The position numbers and the translations under genes were made by a program. The notes under the pieces are model-generated. The model searched no databases. It had not been told where the DNA came from and worked only from the letters and a program-made list of their open reading frames with translations. From Dehalogenimonas etheniformans (GTDB lineage: Bacteria; Chloroflexota; Dehalococcoidia; Dehalococcoidales; Dehalococcoidaceae), in contig NZ_CP058566.2 of NCBI RefSeq assembly GCF_014672715.2, positions 434,001 to 498,000 of the forward strand: a DNA stretch of 64,000 bases. Reading direction: 5' to 3'. Below, piece by piece: positions 26,267-35,371 of this stretch; position 1 is the stretch's first letter; every line of letters starts with the position of its first letter.

Positions 26267-28033
26267 TTATTTTACTATCAGAGCATTACTGATAATGGGT
26301 AAAGTAAAATATAATGCAAAACCATTATTTTCCTGGCTTACGACCCAGATTTTACCCCCATGTAGTTGGATGATTGACTTAGCGAGTGATAATCCAATAC
26401 CTAAACCACTTGATAAATGGTTGCGTGCAGATTTGTAGGGTTGAAATATATCTTGATGTTTTTGTTGAGGGATACCCAGCCCATTATCTTTTATACTAAA
26501 AATTAATTTTTTTTCTAAAAGACTGGTTTCTATTGCTATTTCGGAATCGATGCCCGAATATTTTATGGCATTGTCCAATAAATTCATTATCACTTGTTTT
26601 ATGCGCTGTTTATCGCCGACTACATTAATATAATTGTTAGAAAGGTTTGTCTTAATGATTTGCCCATTCTTTTCTGCAGCTGATTTAAAATATTTTACTG
26701 CCTCTCCAATTGTCTTGTTTAAGTCGAATGGTTCTATCTTAAGGGTTAAGACCCCTGCCTCACCTCGAGCAAGATCTAATAACTCCTCTATCCTGCCGCT
26801 CAAGTCATCCACGCCGCGATGGATACAGTTTATCAATGGAAGCATTTCTTTCCCACTTCGGTGGTTTACCAGGGCATCAGATGCTAAAATTATTGGTGTC
26901 AATGGGGTTTTCAATTCATGTACTAGTGCATGAGTAAACTCTATTCTATTCTTGAGTTCTCTTTCAAGGGCGGCTCGATATTTCATCTCTTTTTGATACA
27001 TTATGGCCAATTTATCTTCTGTACGTTTTCTTTCCGTAATATTCTCCAATTTTCCCAAAAAGAAGGCATTTACTGCACCATATTTTGTGTATTTAGGAAA
27101 GATGCTCTCTTTTATCCAAATGTAGCTACCGCTCTTGTTTTTAATTTTGTACTCCATGGTTAAAGGAAGTTGAATTCCTTGCGTTAAACACCGAGAAATA
27201 TACGTAAAGCGTTGTTGCGTAATCTTTTGAAATACATCCTTGTCAGGATACATAATATTGTCGGGATCAGAATGATATAATTCGCAGAATCTACTTTGGT
27301 GAAAACCAATAAAATCATAAATACTTGGGCTCACAAATGCTAGTTTATTTTGAAATATATCGATTTGAAATTCTACTTCATTAGTATTACGAATTGATTT
27401 AATTTCTCTTTTATCGGTGTTGTCAATTTGAGTACTAATGATACTTTTGGACTGCGAATTTGCAGTATTAATACCGTTTAACAAAAGTTGTTTAAATTCA
27501 TTCAGATTGCAATCAACAATATCATATGGAACATGAAATTCTTCCGCAAAAGAAGCAACCTCCGAATCGAGTGGCTTATCCTTCTCGAATCTGCAAGCAA
27601 CGATTTTATCGGTATGACAATAATTTACGATATTGTAATTCGGCGAATATGCGCCATAAGATATAAATGTCTCGTTACGCCAGGTATTGCATAGTGCATT
27701 CCTCAGTAACCAACAACCATTTTTTATATAACTGATAGCCTTCTGTTTGCCCAGCAACATCTCCCAGCAATTATCGCCTTCAAGTTTAGAAACGCGCCCA
27801 GAATAATCTTCAAGAATTTTAGGAATTTCAGAATGACAGTATCCATATGCAATTAAAGTCATCTTGTTTTCTAAACATGATTGATCAAACACATGTCTAA
27901 TTAGTTCAGGTGACACATTGAAGAGACAGGCAGGAACGAGTGGGTATATTTTATATTCATATTGGTTGCCAAGACTCTGTTTAACGTGGTTGAGTATAAA
28001 AGCACAACTTATTATTCCGATGCGGTCATTCAT
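26267..28033 (-). CDS. Histidine kinase with DUF1638-like sensor and PAS domain
   Basis: 588 residues. The N-terminal 195 residues resemble DUF1638 (IAYGYCHSEIPKILEDY, LEGDNCWEMLLG, with many cysteines), a domain otherwise found beside corrinoid methyltransferases. Then PAS (about 220-335), HisKA with the histidine in LVHELKTPLTPI, and HATPase (LLDNAIKYSG, DNGLGI, GLGIGLSLAK). No membrane helix, so it senses in the cytoplasm. It overlaps the upstream B12-domain-like gene by 4 bp. The suggestion that it reads corrinoid or methyl/halo-alkyl status is inference from domain origin. Confidence 0.82.
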   Translation of the reverse strand: MNDRIGIISCAFILNHVKQSLGNQYEYKIYPLVPACLFNVSPELIRHVFDQSCLENKMTLIAYGYCHSEIPKILEDYSGRVSKLEGDNCWEMLLGKQKAISYIKNGCWLLRNALCNTWRNETFISYGAYSPNYNIVNYCHTDKIVACRFEKDKPLDSEVASFAEEFHVPYDIVDCNLNEFKQLLLNGINTANSQSKSIISTQIDNTDKREIKSIRNTNEVEFQIDIFQNKLAFVSPSIYDFIGFHQSRFCELYHSDPDNIMYPDKDVFQKITQQRFTYISRCLTQGIQLPLTMEYKIKNKSGSYIWIKESIFPKYTKYGAVNAFFLGKLENITERKRTEDKLAIMYQKEMKYRAALERELKNRIEFTHALVHELKTPLTPIILASDALVNHRSGKEMLPLINCIHRGVDDLSGRIEELLDLARGEAGVLTLKIEPFDLNKTIGEAVKYFKSAAEKNGQIIKTNLSNNYINVVGDKQRIKQVIMNLLDNAIKYSGIDSEIAIETSLLEKKLIFSIKDNGLGIPQQKHQDIFQPYKSARNHLSSGLGIGLSLAKSIIQLHGGKIWVVSQENNGFALYFTLPIISNALIVK

Positions 28034-28620
28034 TGTACATCTACTCCTAGTGAATCGATCAAATTGGGCAAATCCTGAGGGAAAATAAAACCCGGCAATT
28101 TATCAGCCAATGTGGGCTTCAAAGTGAATACTATTCCTCCAGCATAATAACGAGTGTTAATTAATTCCAATTCAGGAATCCTTTTTTGTATCAGATCAAC
28201 GTAACAAAATGTGGAAAAACTAAATATAACCGCGGGCGAATTAGTTAAGTTTAATTCTTTGATTAACGTATCAATATCGACATCAGAATTGATATTTATT
28301 AGTGTTGTTTCAAGCATGCGTGTTTTGAGAAAAACCTGGGTCAAGAAAGCACCCATTGTGAGAACAGGAGAAAAGTAACATATTAGGATAGGCTTCTTGT
28401 TAGTTGCGGTAACCATGGCACTGTTTAATCGCTTGTTAATCGCATCAACGATTATAAAAAGGTGATACGGAATTAGCGATTTATTTTGCCAAGTTTCAAT
28501 AGCCATATCTAAAAGTGATCGTAACTCTAATAGCGTATACGTCTCATTTTCAGGGAGATCTTCGACTAATCTTGAAAAAGGCTCGGCCAAAGAGTTGTTA
28601 GTATTTGCTAGATCAAACAT
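28030..28620 (-). CDS. Corrinoid-protein-like (degenerate B12-binding fold)
   Basis: 196 residues. An N-terminal helical part (about 20-75) is followed by a Rossmann-like part: KPILICYFSPVLTMGAFLTQ, ETTLININSDVD, NSPAVIFSFSTF and RYYAGGIVF. These follow the strand-helix order of MtaC/MtbC-type cobalamin proteins, including the late GG turn, but DxHxxG is replaced (SPVLTMG), so histidine coordination of cobalt is not expected. First gene of an operon with the DUF1638 kinase and the regulator. It is probably a sensory partner. The family call is by eye and moderate. Confidence 0.55.
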   Translation of the reverse strand: MFDLANTNNSLAEPFSRLVEDLPENETYTLLELRSLLDMAIETWQNKSLIPYHLFIIVDAINKRLNSAMVTATNKKPILICYFSPVLTMGAFLTQVFLKTRMLETTLININSDVDIDTLIKELNLTNSPAVIFSFSTFCYVDLIQKRIPELELINTRYYAGGIVFTLKPTLADKLPGFIFPQDLPNLIDSLGVDVQ

Positions 28621-28853
28621 AAACTCTCGTCTGAAAAACTAAACTGAGTTGGATTATAATCCCTGGCACTAACAGGAGCAAGTATTTGAATTCATAATTG
28701 GCTAGCTATAATCGCTTAACTCAGTGTCGTTGTACCTATGAATGATACGAAATGCAAGGAATAATTGGAATTAAGAAAGCTGGAATGCACCCCGTTTTAA
28801 CTGGACAGATGTATAAGCTATAGTCAGGCCACTGGAAAGGTGGCCAAAGTGGC

Positions 28854-29057
28854 ATGAATCGGAGAATCTGATCCACCGAGGAAAAGGTAGCTATTGTTCT
28901 AGAGATGGCCAAGGGGGAGGACCCTGAAGAGGCCGTCTGCGCGCGACATAGAGTAAGCGCCACCCATGCCTATCGCTAGCAGGAGCAGTTCTTGGCCGGC
29001 GTCCGCGCCGCCCTGGCTGACAAGCGCATCAAAGAGATTTCAGAACCGAGTGCTTGA
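28854..29057 (+). pseudogene. Decayed transposase N-terminal part
   Basis: The frame reads MNRRI-stop-STEEKVAIVLEMAKGED, then PEEAVCARHRVSATHAYR-stop-QEQFLAGVRAALADKR and ends at 29055-29057. The helix-turn-helix of IS3/IS66-type OrfA proteins is recognisable, but two internal stops disable it. No orfB follows. The rest of the 28621-29368 gap shows no gene; it probably holds promoters for the 28620 operon and for the 29369 transporter. Confidence 0.7.
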
Positions 29058-29368
29058 ATGAAAGCTGGTTTTATCCTTGGATAATGCCACACAGAGAGGT
29101 GAAACCTGGAAAGATGAGTAAAGCAGGTGCCGGTCAGGTAGATCTTTGGGAGCATTCTACCAGTTGAGTTTGCCAGTTGGCGGAACTAATAATCGGAAAA
29201 CATCCTTTTATAACTGCGCCAAAGACGGAGTTACAAAAATAAAGACTAAACAAAGAATAATTATTAACCTATCCATTTCGGTTGTGTGGGGCATATCCGT
29301 AATGTATAATCCAGACTATTAAAGCATTATATCCATTTGGACAGAATTATGCATAATATTGATGTCAT

Positions 29369-30310
29369 ATGAAGTTATTGTGGGACATTTTGGTGCATCA
29401 GGATAATTATCCACTTGTTATCGCTATTATCGCTGGGTTTTTATTAGCACCTTTAGCAACATACACCCAGCCATTCATCGTACCATTTCTTGTCATAACC
29501 TTAACATTATCTATTAGTAATGTGGACTTATCCAAATTGGTTTTAAAATCATTGGTTAAGCCTATCACAATGGCACTTTTCCTTAACTTCATCGTCCTCG
29601 GCGGTGCGATTGTTCTATTCGGGCATTTGTTTACTGACGACTACAACTTGAGGGCCGGTTTTTTGGTACTTGCTGTTGCTCCCGCTTCGTTAGCAATACC
29701 ATTATTCACACATAAATTGAAGGGAAACTCCTTCTATTCTTTCGTGGGAATAGCAAGCTGTTTTTTAGCCTCAATAATTTTACTCCCATTAATTATCAAG
29801 GCTAGATTTGGGAATGAGATAGATTCCAGAGATCTTCTCATTACGCTAGGACAATTAATTGTCCTACCATTGATTCTCTCTCAGTTGCGTTATTTAAGTA
29901 ATATTTGGAAGCGGACCGAAAGTTACCATCGACAGATTATTAATTGGTGCATCGCAATTATATGTTTTTCCATGATTGGTATTAATAGGGATATGATATT
30001 CACCTTTCCCAAATACGTGGTTGCCCCTTTCCTTGTTGCAGTAATAACAACATTTGGCTTGGGGTACCTTATACTAACTTTCGGTAAAAAGTTATTGATT
30101 AATGAATCCAGTATTGTCAGCATGGTGCTATTAGGTACTATGAAAAAATGGGCTTTGGCTAGTGTAATAGCTTTTAAATTATTCGAACCTATAGCTACGT
30201 TACCTGCGGTGTTTGGGATTGTGATAGGATTTATATTCTTTATCTGGCTTAATATTCGAAAAGCATGGGTAGAACAATACAATAAAATCCAGACACCCGG
30301 GTTAAAATAA
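29369..30310 (+). CDS. BASS-like (bile acid:Na+ symporter superfamily) permease
   Basis: 313 residues with about ten hydrophobic helices (for example IIAGFLLAPLATY, FIVPFLVITLTLS, FLVLAVAPASLAIPLF). The repeated inverted layout and the LLGTMKKWALAS segment in the second half resemble BASS/arsenite-permease-fold transporters, although the Na+-site motifs are weak. The substrate may be an organic anion. AT-rich and divergent from the transposase remnant and rdhAB. Its stop codon lies within the terminator stem. Confidence 0.65.
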   Translation: MKLLWDILVHQDNYPLVIAIIAGFLLAPLATYTQPFIVPFLVITLTLSISNVDLSKLVLKSLVKPITMALFLNFIVLGGAIVLFGHLFTDDYNLRAGFLVLAVAPASLAIPLFTHKLKGNSFYSFVGIASCFLASIILLPLIIKARFGNEIDSRDLLITLGQLIVLPLILSQLRYLSNIWKRTESYHRQIINWCIAIICFSMIGINRDMIFTFPKYVVAPFLVAVITTFGLGYLILTFGKKLLINESSIVSMVLLGTMKKWALASVIAFKLFEPIATLPAVFGIVIGFIFFIWLNIRKAWVEQYNKIQTPGLK

Positions 30311-30323
30311 CCCGGGTGTCTGG
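30289..30323. terminator. Perfect hairpin at permease stop
   Basis: A 16-bp perfect stem (CCAGACACCCGGGTTA and complement) with an AAA loop overlapping the TAA stop. It can end transcription from the permease and possibly from rdhB on the other strand, though T-runs are lacking. Confidence 0.7.
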
Positions 30324-30345
30324 ATGTCTACACGAATGATTAAGA

Positions 30346-30624
30346 CTAATCTGATGTTCTTTTACGCCGCGATATCGAATTGTAAAGAGAATAGGCAACG
30401 AGCATTGCGATTACACCAAAGAATACAGCGGCAATCCATGTACCAGATGACACCCTCTCAATCGCAAAATCGAATGTGAGAAGAGTGCCGAACCCAATCC
30501 ACACTAGTAACATCACAATCGTTAAGTAATGCCACCAAGAAACATAGAACCTTTTATTAACCACATATAGTCCAGCCGCAACTGAAACAAGAATCATTCC
30601 GCCGAGGAATAATATTGCACTCAT
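30346..30624 (-). CDS. rdhB: Reductive dehalogenase membrane anchor
   Basis: 92 residues with three hydrophobic helices (ILFLGGMILVSVAAGLYVV, WHYLTIVMLLVWIGFG, WIAAVFFGVIAMLVAY) and a basic C-terminus, the normal RdhB form. It lies 27 bp downstream of rdhA2, with AAAGGGGAG before its ATG. It tethers the exported RdhA to the outer face of the membrane. This is the only rdhB in the window. Confidence 0.93.
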   Translation of the reverse strand: MSAILFLGGMILVSVAAGLYVVNKRFYVSWWHYLTIVMLLVWIGFGTLLTFDFAIERVSSGTWIAAVFFGVIAMLVAYSLYNSISRRKRTSD

Positions 30625-30651
30625 TTTAAACTCCCCTTTCGTTATTCAAAT

Positions 30652-32097
30652 CTAAGCTCTCCATGGAGCCCATTCATCGCTTGAATGCCATGGTTGCCAT
30701 GGCGGAGCATCTTTTCCTCTGGGGTACTCCCCATAACTCATCTCTGCTATTTTTACCATGGCAGGTGCTAAAGCCGGTATGCTAGCAAAAAAACGGCCAA
30801 AATCATGCGCAGGTGTATTTGGAGCGCTCCAGGGGCACACGCTAACGCAAAATTGGCAGCCATAAGAAGTCCTTTGTTGCATGCATTTTAGCCCGTCGTA
30901 TTCCCACTTATATGACCCGTTTATCAAAGTTGGTTCAGCATCGTTACCGATTACTTGGGCGACACAGTTCTTCGAGCATCTTCCACAGACCTTACAGAAT
31001 TCTAGAAGACCAAAATCTATGGGTTTATCAGGCATTAAGGGGGCATTTGTCACAACGATTACGGTACGCAAGCCAGCCCCCCAAGGAGCAATCGCTAAAC
31101 CAATGCGGCCTGCTTCAGCTAGGCCTGCCCGGACGGCAAAGGGTGTTTCACAACAATCTTCATCGGCAATGATCATGCCATAGGCTTCATAACCTAAGCC
31201 CCGGATAGTCGATTCCATATATTTCGCAAAAACATCTTGATCACTGCACGTCGTTGCTGTTGAAGCATTAGCAAGAGGTCCAACGCCAGCTCTGTGTGTT
31301 GGCAAACTAACGAAGATACTCATTACGATGGCATATTTATAAGGGTATGGCCAAGCAACTGGTCTGCCTGGGTCGACCCAACCTTTTGGTCGATAACCGC
31401 GTAACGTACCGGAGGTGGCAGCTATTTTGTAGAAAAATGGCTTCATCTTGTCATCAATTGCACAGACCCGAGCTTGATCTACCCCAAACCAATGTGCAAC
31501 ATTTTTTAACTTGATTGTCATTTCTTCGGCGCTCAACTCGACCTTTGTTGCCGCGACGGGTAGCTTGATCCAGTTATTTTCGGACGTGTTTACGTGCCAA
31601 TGATCTGAAGCCATCACCATGGCTGTTCCAAATCGATAGTCATACATTTGATCTGGGGTTAATGTGGCTAACCATTTGTTTTTATTGTCAACAGCATCTT
31701 TGGCAATTTGTCCCCATTCCCCTGTCCAATCCTGATTTGTCACGGCGTTACCAACAGCTTGAAAACCGTCTTGTCGTCCATCAGTAAACGCCTGATATTT
31801 GCCATAAATCTTGGTTGCCCCCAAAACAAGTTCAGATGGCACTATTTCCGTTGTCCCTAAGGAGTTGGGAGTATCATCGATTTCCTTGACCCACCAAGGG
31901 TAATCGGATGGGTATTGCGGAAGGTATGGGTCCTTAAGCCTGCTGCCAATCATGTCTTGATTGCTACCTGGAACCTCTGTCATTGCTGTCGTTGTGGCAA
32001 ATACCGCACCAGCTATTCCTGCCCCACCCGCAATTTTTAAAAAATCTCTGCGACTGAAAGACTTCTGCCTTTCATTTAGCTTTTCCTTGACGAGCAT
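30652..32097 (-). CDS. rdhA: Reductive dehalogenase catalytic subunit, copy 2
   Basis: 481 residues from ATG 32097, which has a GGAAGGAA site; ATG 32121 upstream is less likely. TAT motif FSRRDFLK. First cluster CKVCGRCSKNC (about 368-378), lacking the usual proline after the fourth cysteine; second CMQQRTSYGC followed by QFCVSVCP (about 405-422). The only rdhA here that is paired with rdhB. It is clearly a different subfamily from copies 1 and 3 (no APVFHDLDE, tryptophan-rich C-terminus). It may be served by the DUF1638 kinase operon nearby. Substrate unknown. Confidence 0.96.
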   Translation of the reverse strand: MLVKEKLNERQKSFSRRDFLKIAGGAGIAGAVFATTTAMTEVPGSNQDMIGSRLKDPYLPQYPSDYPWWVKEIDDTPNSLGTTEIVPSELVLGATKIYGKYQAFTDGRQDGFQAVGNAVTNQDWTGEWGQIAKDAVDNKNKWLATLTPDQMYDYRFGTAMVMASDHWHVNTSENNWIKLPVAATKVELSAEEMTIKLKNVAHWFGVDQARVCAIDDKMKPFFYKIAATSGTLRGYRPKGWVDPGRPVAWPYPYKYAIVMSIFVSLPTHRAGVGPLANASTATTCSDQDVFAKYMESTIRGLGYEAYGMIIADEDCCETPFAVRAGLAEAGRIGLAIAPWGAGLRTVIVVTNAPLMPDKPIDFGLLEFCKVCGRCSKNCVAQVIGNDAEPTLINGSYKWEYDGLKCMQQRTSYGCQFCVSVCPWSAPNTPAHDFGRFFASIPALAPAMVKIAEMSYGEYPRGKDAPPWQPWHSSDEWAPWRA

Positions 32098-32180
32098 TTT
32101 ATTGTTCCTTCCATTATTCATTAACTAGATGTACCCCTTGAATTTCTCTGGTCCTATCCAAACGTGCGTATCATTTGTAC

Positions 32181-32230
32181 AACATCTTTAGTATTTCATT
32201 AGATGTTGTTCCGGTCTCTCCCGGATGCCA
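32181..32230 (-). promoter_or_regulatory. Leader hairpins upstream of rdhA2
   Basis: Two inverted repeats: AACATCT/AGATGTT (32181-32207) and CCGG-TCTCTC-CCGGATGCCA (32211-32230). The second is nearly identical over 20 nt to the rdhA1 leader motif at 18979-18996. In the RNA sense it folds TCCGG-GAGAGA-CCGGA. The region to 32434 shows no gene and should contain the rdhA2 promoter. Confidence 0.55.
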
Positions 32231-32434
32231 CTTGCATATCTTCCTCGCTTTAAAATATATTTGGCATTCTTATCATAGGAAGTAGCTGATAAATGTAGCC
32301 TCTTTAATCTCCACGCGTTGAATGTATATCTTTAACGTGTAATCTCCTCCTTCTTATTACTTGAGTCGAAATTTTGTGGGTCTCTCCTGTAATCATTTTC
32401 ATTTGGCCTCACTTTTTGTTTAACATCTGAATTT

Positions 32435-32698
32435 TCAAACCAGAAAATATTCCCAGGCCATGAACACAATCTGCGATGAATGGTTGCATTTCCCTTCAGG
32501 TAAGAGATTGAGGAACTTCACCGTATCACTTGAAGCTCCATCGAGTTTCGCTTGATGGACCAACTCAAGGTTGTTGATCGGGTAGGTCATGTCTCTGGCG
32601 CAGGCTTCGATATCACCAAAACTCAGGTCCGTAAATTTAACCGCTTTCGTAATATTTCCACTTACGTCCCCCTTTTGTCTCGCCAGTAGCATTGTCAT
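32435..32698 (-). CDS. DUF2795-like small protein after RNR
   Basis: 87 residues from ATG 32698 (AGGAGA site upstream). The stretch TYPINNLELVHQAKLDGASS with the following LLPEG matches DUF2795 (small helical domain, typically YPaskeeLvehAxxxGA...LPdrxY). It overlaps the RNR stop by 4 bp, so it is coupled to it. A second member sits immediately upstream of the RNR. Function unknown. Confidence 0.7.
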   Translation of the reverse strand: MTMLLARQKGDVSGNITKAVKFTDLSFGDIEACARDMTYPINNLELVHQAKLDGASSDTVKFLNLLPEGKCNHSSQIVFMAWEYFLV

Positions 32699-34500
32699 AT
32701 CGCTGCTCTCCTCTCTTTCTCTGCATCGAACCAACAATCTACCAGTTGAATTCCGGTTTCACTCATGCTCAAAGGCTGCAAATCCCGGCTCCTATCCCTG
32801 TAAACAGTGATTCCTTTGAGACCTTGTTCAAAAGCCATGTTGAACACTCGCGCAATATCATCTCTGGTGGCGTTTTTGGGGAAATTGACTGTTTTTGATA
32901 CGGCGCTATCAGTATGTCGCTGAAAGGCGGCCTGAATCCGCACGTGCCAGTCAGGAGTAACCCTATGGGCGGTAACGAAGATCTTCCTGACATCCTCTGG
33001 GATCTCGGTACGGCTGTGGAGGTGATTATTAGTCACTAGCTGCTCTATGAGCTCTTGGGTGAAGAAACCCCTGGCTTTAGCCACCTCTTCGAAGTAGGGG
33101 TTGATCTCAAGCAGGTTCTCTCCGTCTAAAATGTTCCGGACGAAAACCGAAGCGAAGATCGGCTCTATGCCACTGGACACACCGGCGATGATCGAGAGAG
33201 TACCGGTGGGGGCAATGGTAGTGCAGCAGGCATTCCGCATAAGGATGTTGTGTCTGGCATAAAGGCTATCACCCCAGGCGGGGAAGTTACCGCGTTCCTT
33301 GGCTAATTGCTGGGAGGTTTCGTGGGCGGTGTCGGTGACAAACTCCATTAAACTCTCAGCCACGGCGATGGCTTTAGTGGAGTTGTAGGGGATACCCAGC
33401 CGCAAGAGCATATCGGCAAAACCCATGACCCCCAAGCCAATTTTCCTGGTGCGTTTGGTGGCACACTCTATTTCAGGTACTGGGAAACGGTTGATGTCAA
33501 TAACATTATCGAGAAATCTGACCGCTAGGGGTACGATATGTGCTAGCTTATCGAAGTCGATCTCTAGGCCATCACCCGAATCTTTCAACATTTTGACAAG
33601 GTTAATTGAACCGAGATTAGTCGATTCATAGGAGAGGAGAGACTGCTCACCACAACCGGTGATAGCCGAGAGTTGGCCAAGGCTGGGAGTTGGGTTGTCG
33701 CGGTTAATCCGGTCGATGAAAGCTAATCCTGGATCTCCGGTTCTCCATGCCTGATCCACAATCCGACCAAATACTTCCCTGGCTGAGAGCCAACGGGTAA
33801 TCTTATGGGTGTGGGGATCGATAAGCGGATAGTCACCATTAGCTTTCACCTGAGCCATAAAGTGATCGGAAACAGCAACCGAGTTGTAGAAGTTGGTAAG
33901 GGTATTGGGGTCAGCTTTAGCGATGACGAAATCAAGGATGTCCGGATGATCGACTGATAGGACCATCGAATTGCAGCCGCGCCTGACTCCCCCTTGGCGA
34001 ATATAGTCAGCCGAGCTTGAGAGGACATTCGCCAGGGCTACCGGACCGCCAGCTGCATATGGCCGCCCGTTTACACTGCTACCCTTTGGCCTAAGAGCCG
34101 AGAGGTCGAAACCGATGCCCCCGCCACTTTTATGAATGATGGCGGTGTGCTTAACTGTATCAAACGTCTCTTCAACCGAATCTGGCACAGGCAATACGAA
34201 ACAGGACGACAGTGTACCGGATCGTGTGCCAGCATTAAGTATGGTTGGTGAGTTCGGGAGAAATTCCATGGATGCCATCAGGTCGAAGAATTCGTTTTCT
34301 ATTGTTTGAACATTTGCAGCTGTATCGTAGAAGAGTTCGGCTCGGGTTACTGAGTGGGCAACTCTCCTGAACATCTCCTCCGAGGTTTCAGTGACTTCAC
34401 CTCGATTGTTTCGACGTAGATAACGTTTTTCCAATACCCTAAGAGCATTAGTAGAGAGATTCGGTTTAACTTTGCAGGCAGGTTCAAAGACTTCAAGCAT
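32695..34500 (-). CDS. nrdJ: Adenosylcobalamin-dependent (class II) ribonucleotide reductase
   Basis: 601 residues. It reduces ribonucleotides to deoxyribonucleotides with an adenosylcobalamin radical. The N-terminal LSSCFVLP carries the first redox cysteine and GCGEQSLLSYE the radical cysteine. Two oddities: the position expected as N-P-C is T-G-C, and the second redox cysteine of the ESCNLGSINL motif is threonine (ESTNLGSINL, checked in the DNA near 33610-33630). The zinc-finger C-terminus of long NrdJ is also absent. So it is either a divergent clade or has altered chemistry. Flanked tightly by two DUF2795 genes. Confidence 0.9.
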   Translation of the reverse strand: MLEVFEPACKVKPNLSTNALRVLEKRYLRRNNRGEVTETSEEMFRRVAHSVTRAELFYDTAANVQTIENEFFDLMASMEFLPNSPTILNAGTRSGTLSSCFVLPVPDSVEETFDTVKHTAIIHKSGGGIGFDLSALRPKGSSVNGRPYAAGGPVALANVLSSSADYIRQGGVRRGCNSMVLSVDHPDILDFVIAKADPNTLTNFYNSVAVSDHFMAQVKANGDYPLIDPHTHKITRWLSAREVFGRIVDQAWRTGDPGLAFIDRINRDNPTPSLGQLSAITGCGEQSLLSYESTNLGSINLVKMLKDSGDGLEIDFDKLAHIVPLAVRFLDNVIDINRFPVPEIECATKRTRKIGLGVMGFADMLLRLGIPYNSTKAIAVAESLMEFVTDTAHETSQQLAKERGNFPAWGDSLYARHNILMRNACCTTIAPTGTLSIIAGVSSGIEPIFASVFVRNILDGENLLEINPYFEEVAKARGFFTQELIEQLVTNNHLHSRTEIPEDVRKIFVTAHRVTPDWHVRIQAAFQRHTDSAVSKTVNFPKNATRDDIARVFNMAFEQGLKGITVYRDRSRDLQPLSMSETGIQLVDCWFDAEKERRAAI

Positions 34501-34506
34501 GCAGTA

Positions 34507-34713
34507 TCACAACCCTCCGGAAATAAATCTGCTGGGGAACGTGACCATAAAGTTCACATCAGAAGCGGTATAACAGCCCTGGGGTAGGCAATATAGTAGG
34601 TGCAAAAGGTCAGTAGGTATTCCGTTGGATTCTGCACGGTGGACTAGGCAATCCTTCGTTATCGGAGCCTGAACCCGTTCAAAGATCGATTCAATTTCCT
34701 TAACATCCTTCAT
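34507..34713 (-). CDS. DUF2795-like small protein before RNR
   Basis: 68 residues from ATG 34713 (AGAGGGAA site). DCLVHRAESNGIPTD and LPQGCYTASDV fit DUF2795. It is 6 bp upstream of nrdJ and is a divergent paralogue of the gene at 32435-32698. Together they bracket the reductase in one operon. Confidence 0.7.
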   Translation of the reverse strand: MKDVKEIESIFERVQAPITKDCLVHRAESNGIPTDLLHLLYCLPQGCYTASDVNFMVTFPSRFISGGL

Positions 34714-34938
34714 CGATTCCCTCTGCCCAACTTTTTCAATATGGCAAGCGCTGCAATGAACCCCGATTACACCCAGGGAGCCCACGGGAGGGGTTTCACA
34801 GCTATTAAGCCGGGTTGGTCGCAACAACCCGACACCCTGGTTTCCCCCACCGCGGCACTTGCAATATCTCCGATGGTTAAATACGAATATCGGAAAGTCT
34901 TACAAATCATCATTATCTAAGATCGTTTGTCTTTCGCT

Positions 34939-35166
34939 TCAACCATCTATTTCCTGTTTAAAGTTTGAGGTTGTTCTATCAGAGGCTATTGCATCCATAC
35001 GGTTAAATTGCATATTCAAGATAAACTGTCTAAGTTTAGACAGATTATTCAACCATGATGAATTATGCCGATAATTCAATTTTAGTTCAGATAAAATTGT
35101 TAGAGAGGCTGGTCTCAGAGTTTCGTTTTCAAGCCTGAGCATAAATTTTTTTCGATTCATCATGCC
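34939..35166 (-). CDS. Doubtful small hypothetical protein
   Basis: About 75 residues from ATG 35166, with a GGAG about 11 nt upstream. Basic, asparagine- and leucine-rich, AT-rich DNA, no recognised motif. It may be non-coding; it lies in a worn stretch between the RNR operon and an IS3 remnant. Confidence 0.2.
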   Translation of the reverse strand, partial: GMMNRKKFMLRLENETLRPASLTILSELKLNYRHNSSWLNNLSKLRQFILNMQFNRMDAIASDRTTSNFKQEIDG

Positions 35167-35371
35167 GAGTGCTCCAAACCGTGGAATTAACTTAGCTGCT
35201 AGTATCATAACAAATGAATGTGTTATTACAGGTAAACAAAAGTACTAATTAAGTAAGAATAGGCAAGATAAAGGTAAATTGAATAACGATAACCGATGTC
35301 GAGGTCGAACATCGTTAGGTATCCAAATGCTATTGTCTTTTATCACTGGAAGGAGAGACGATACGGTAGCC

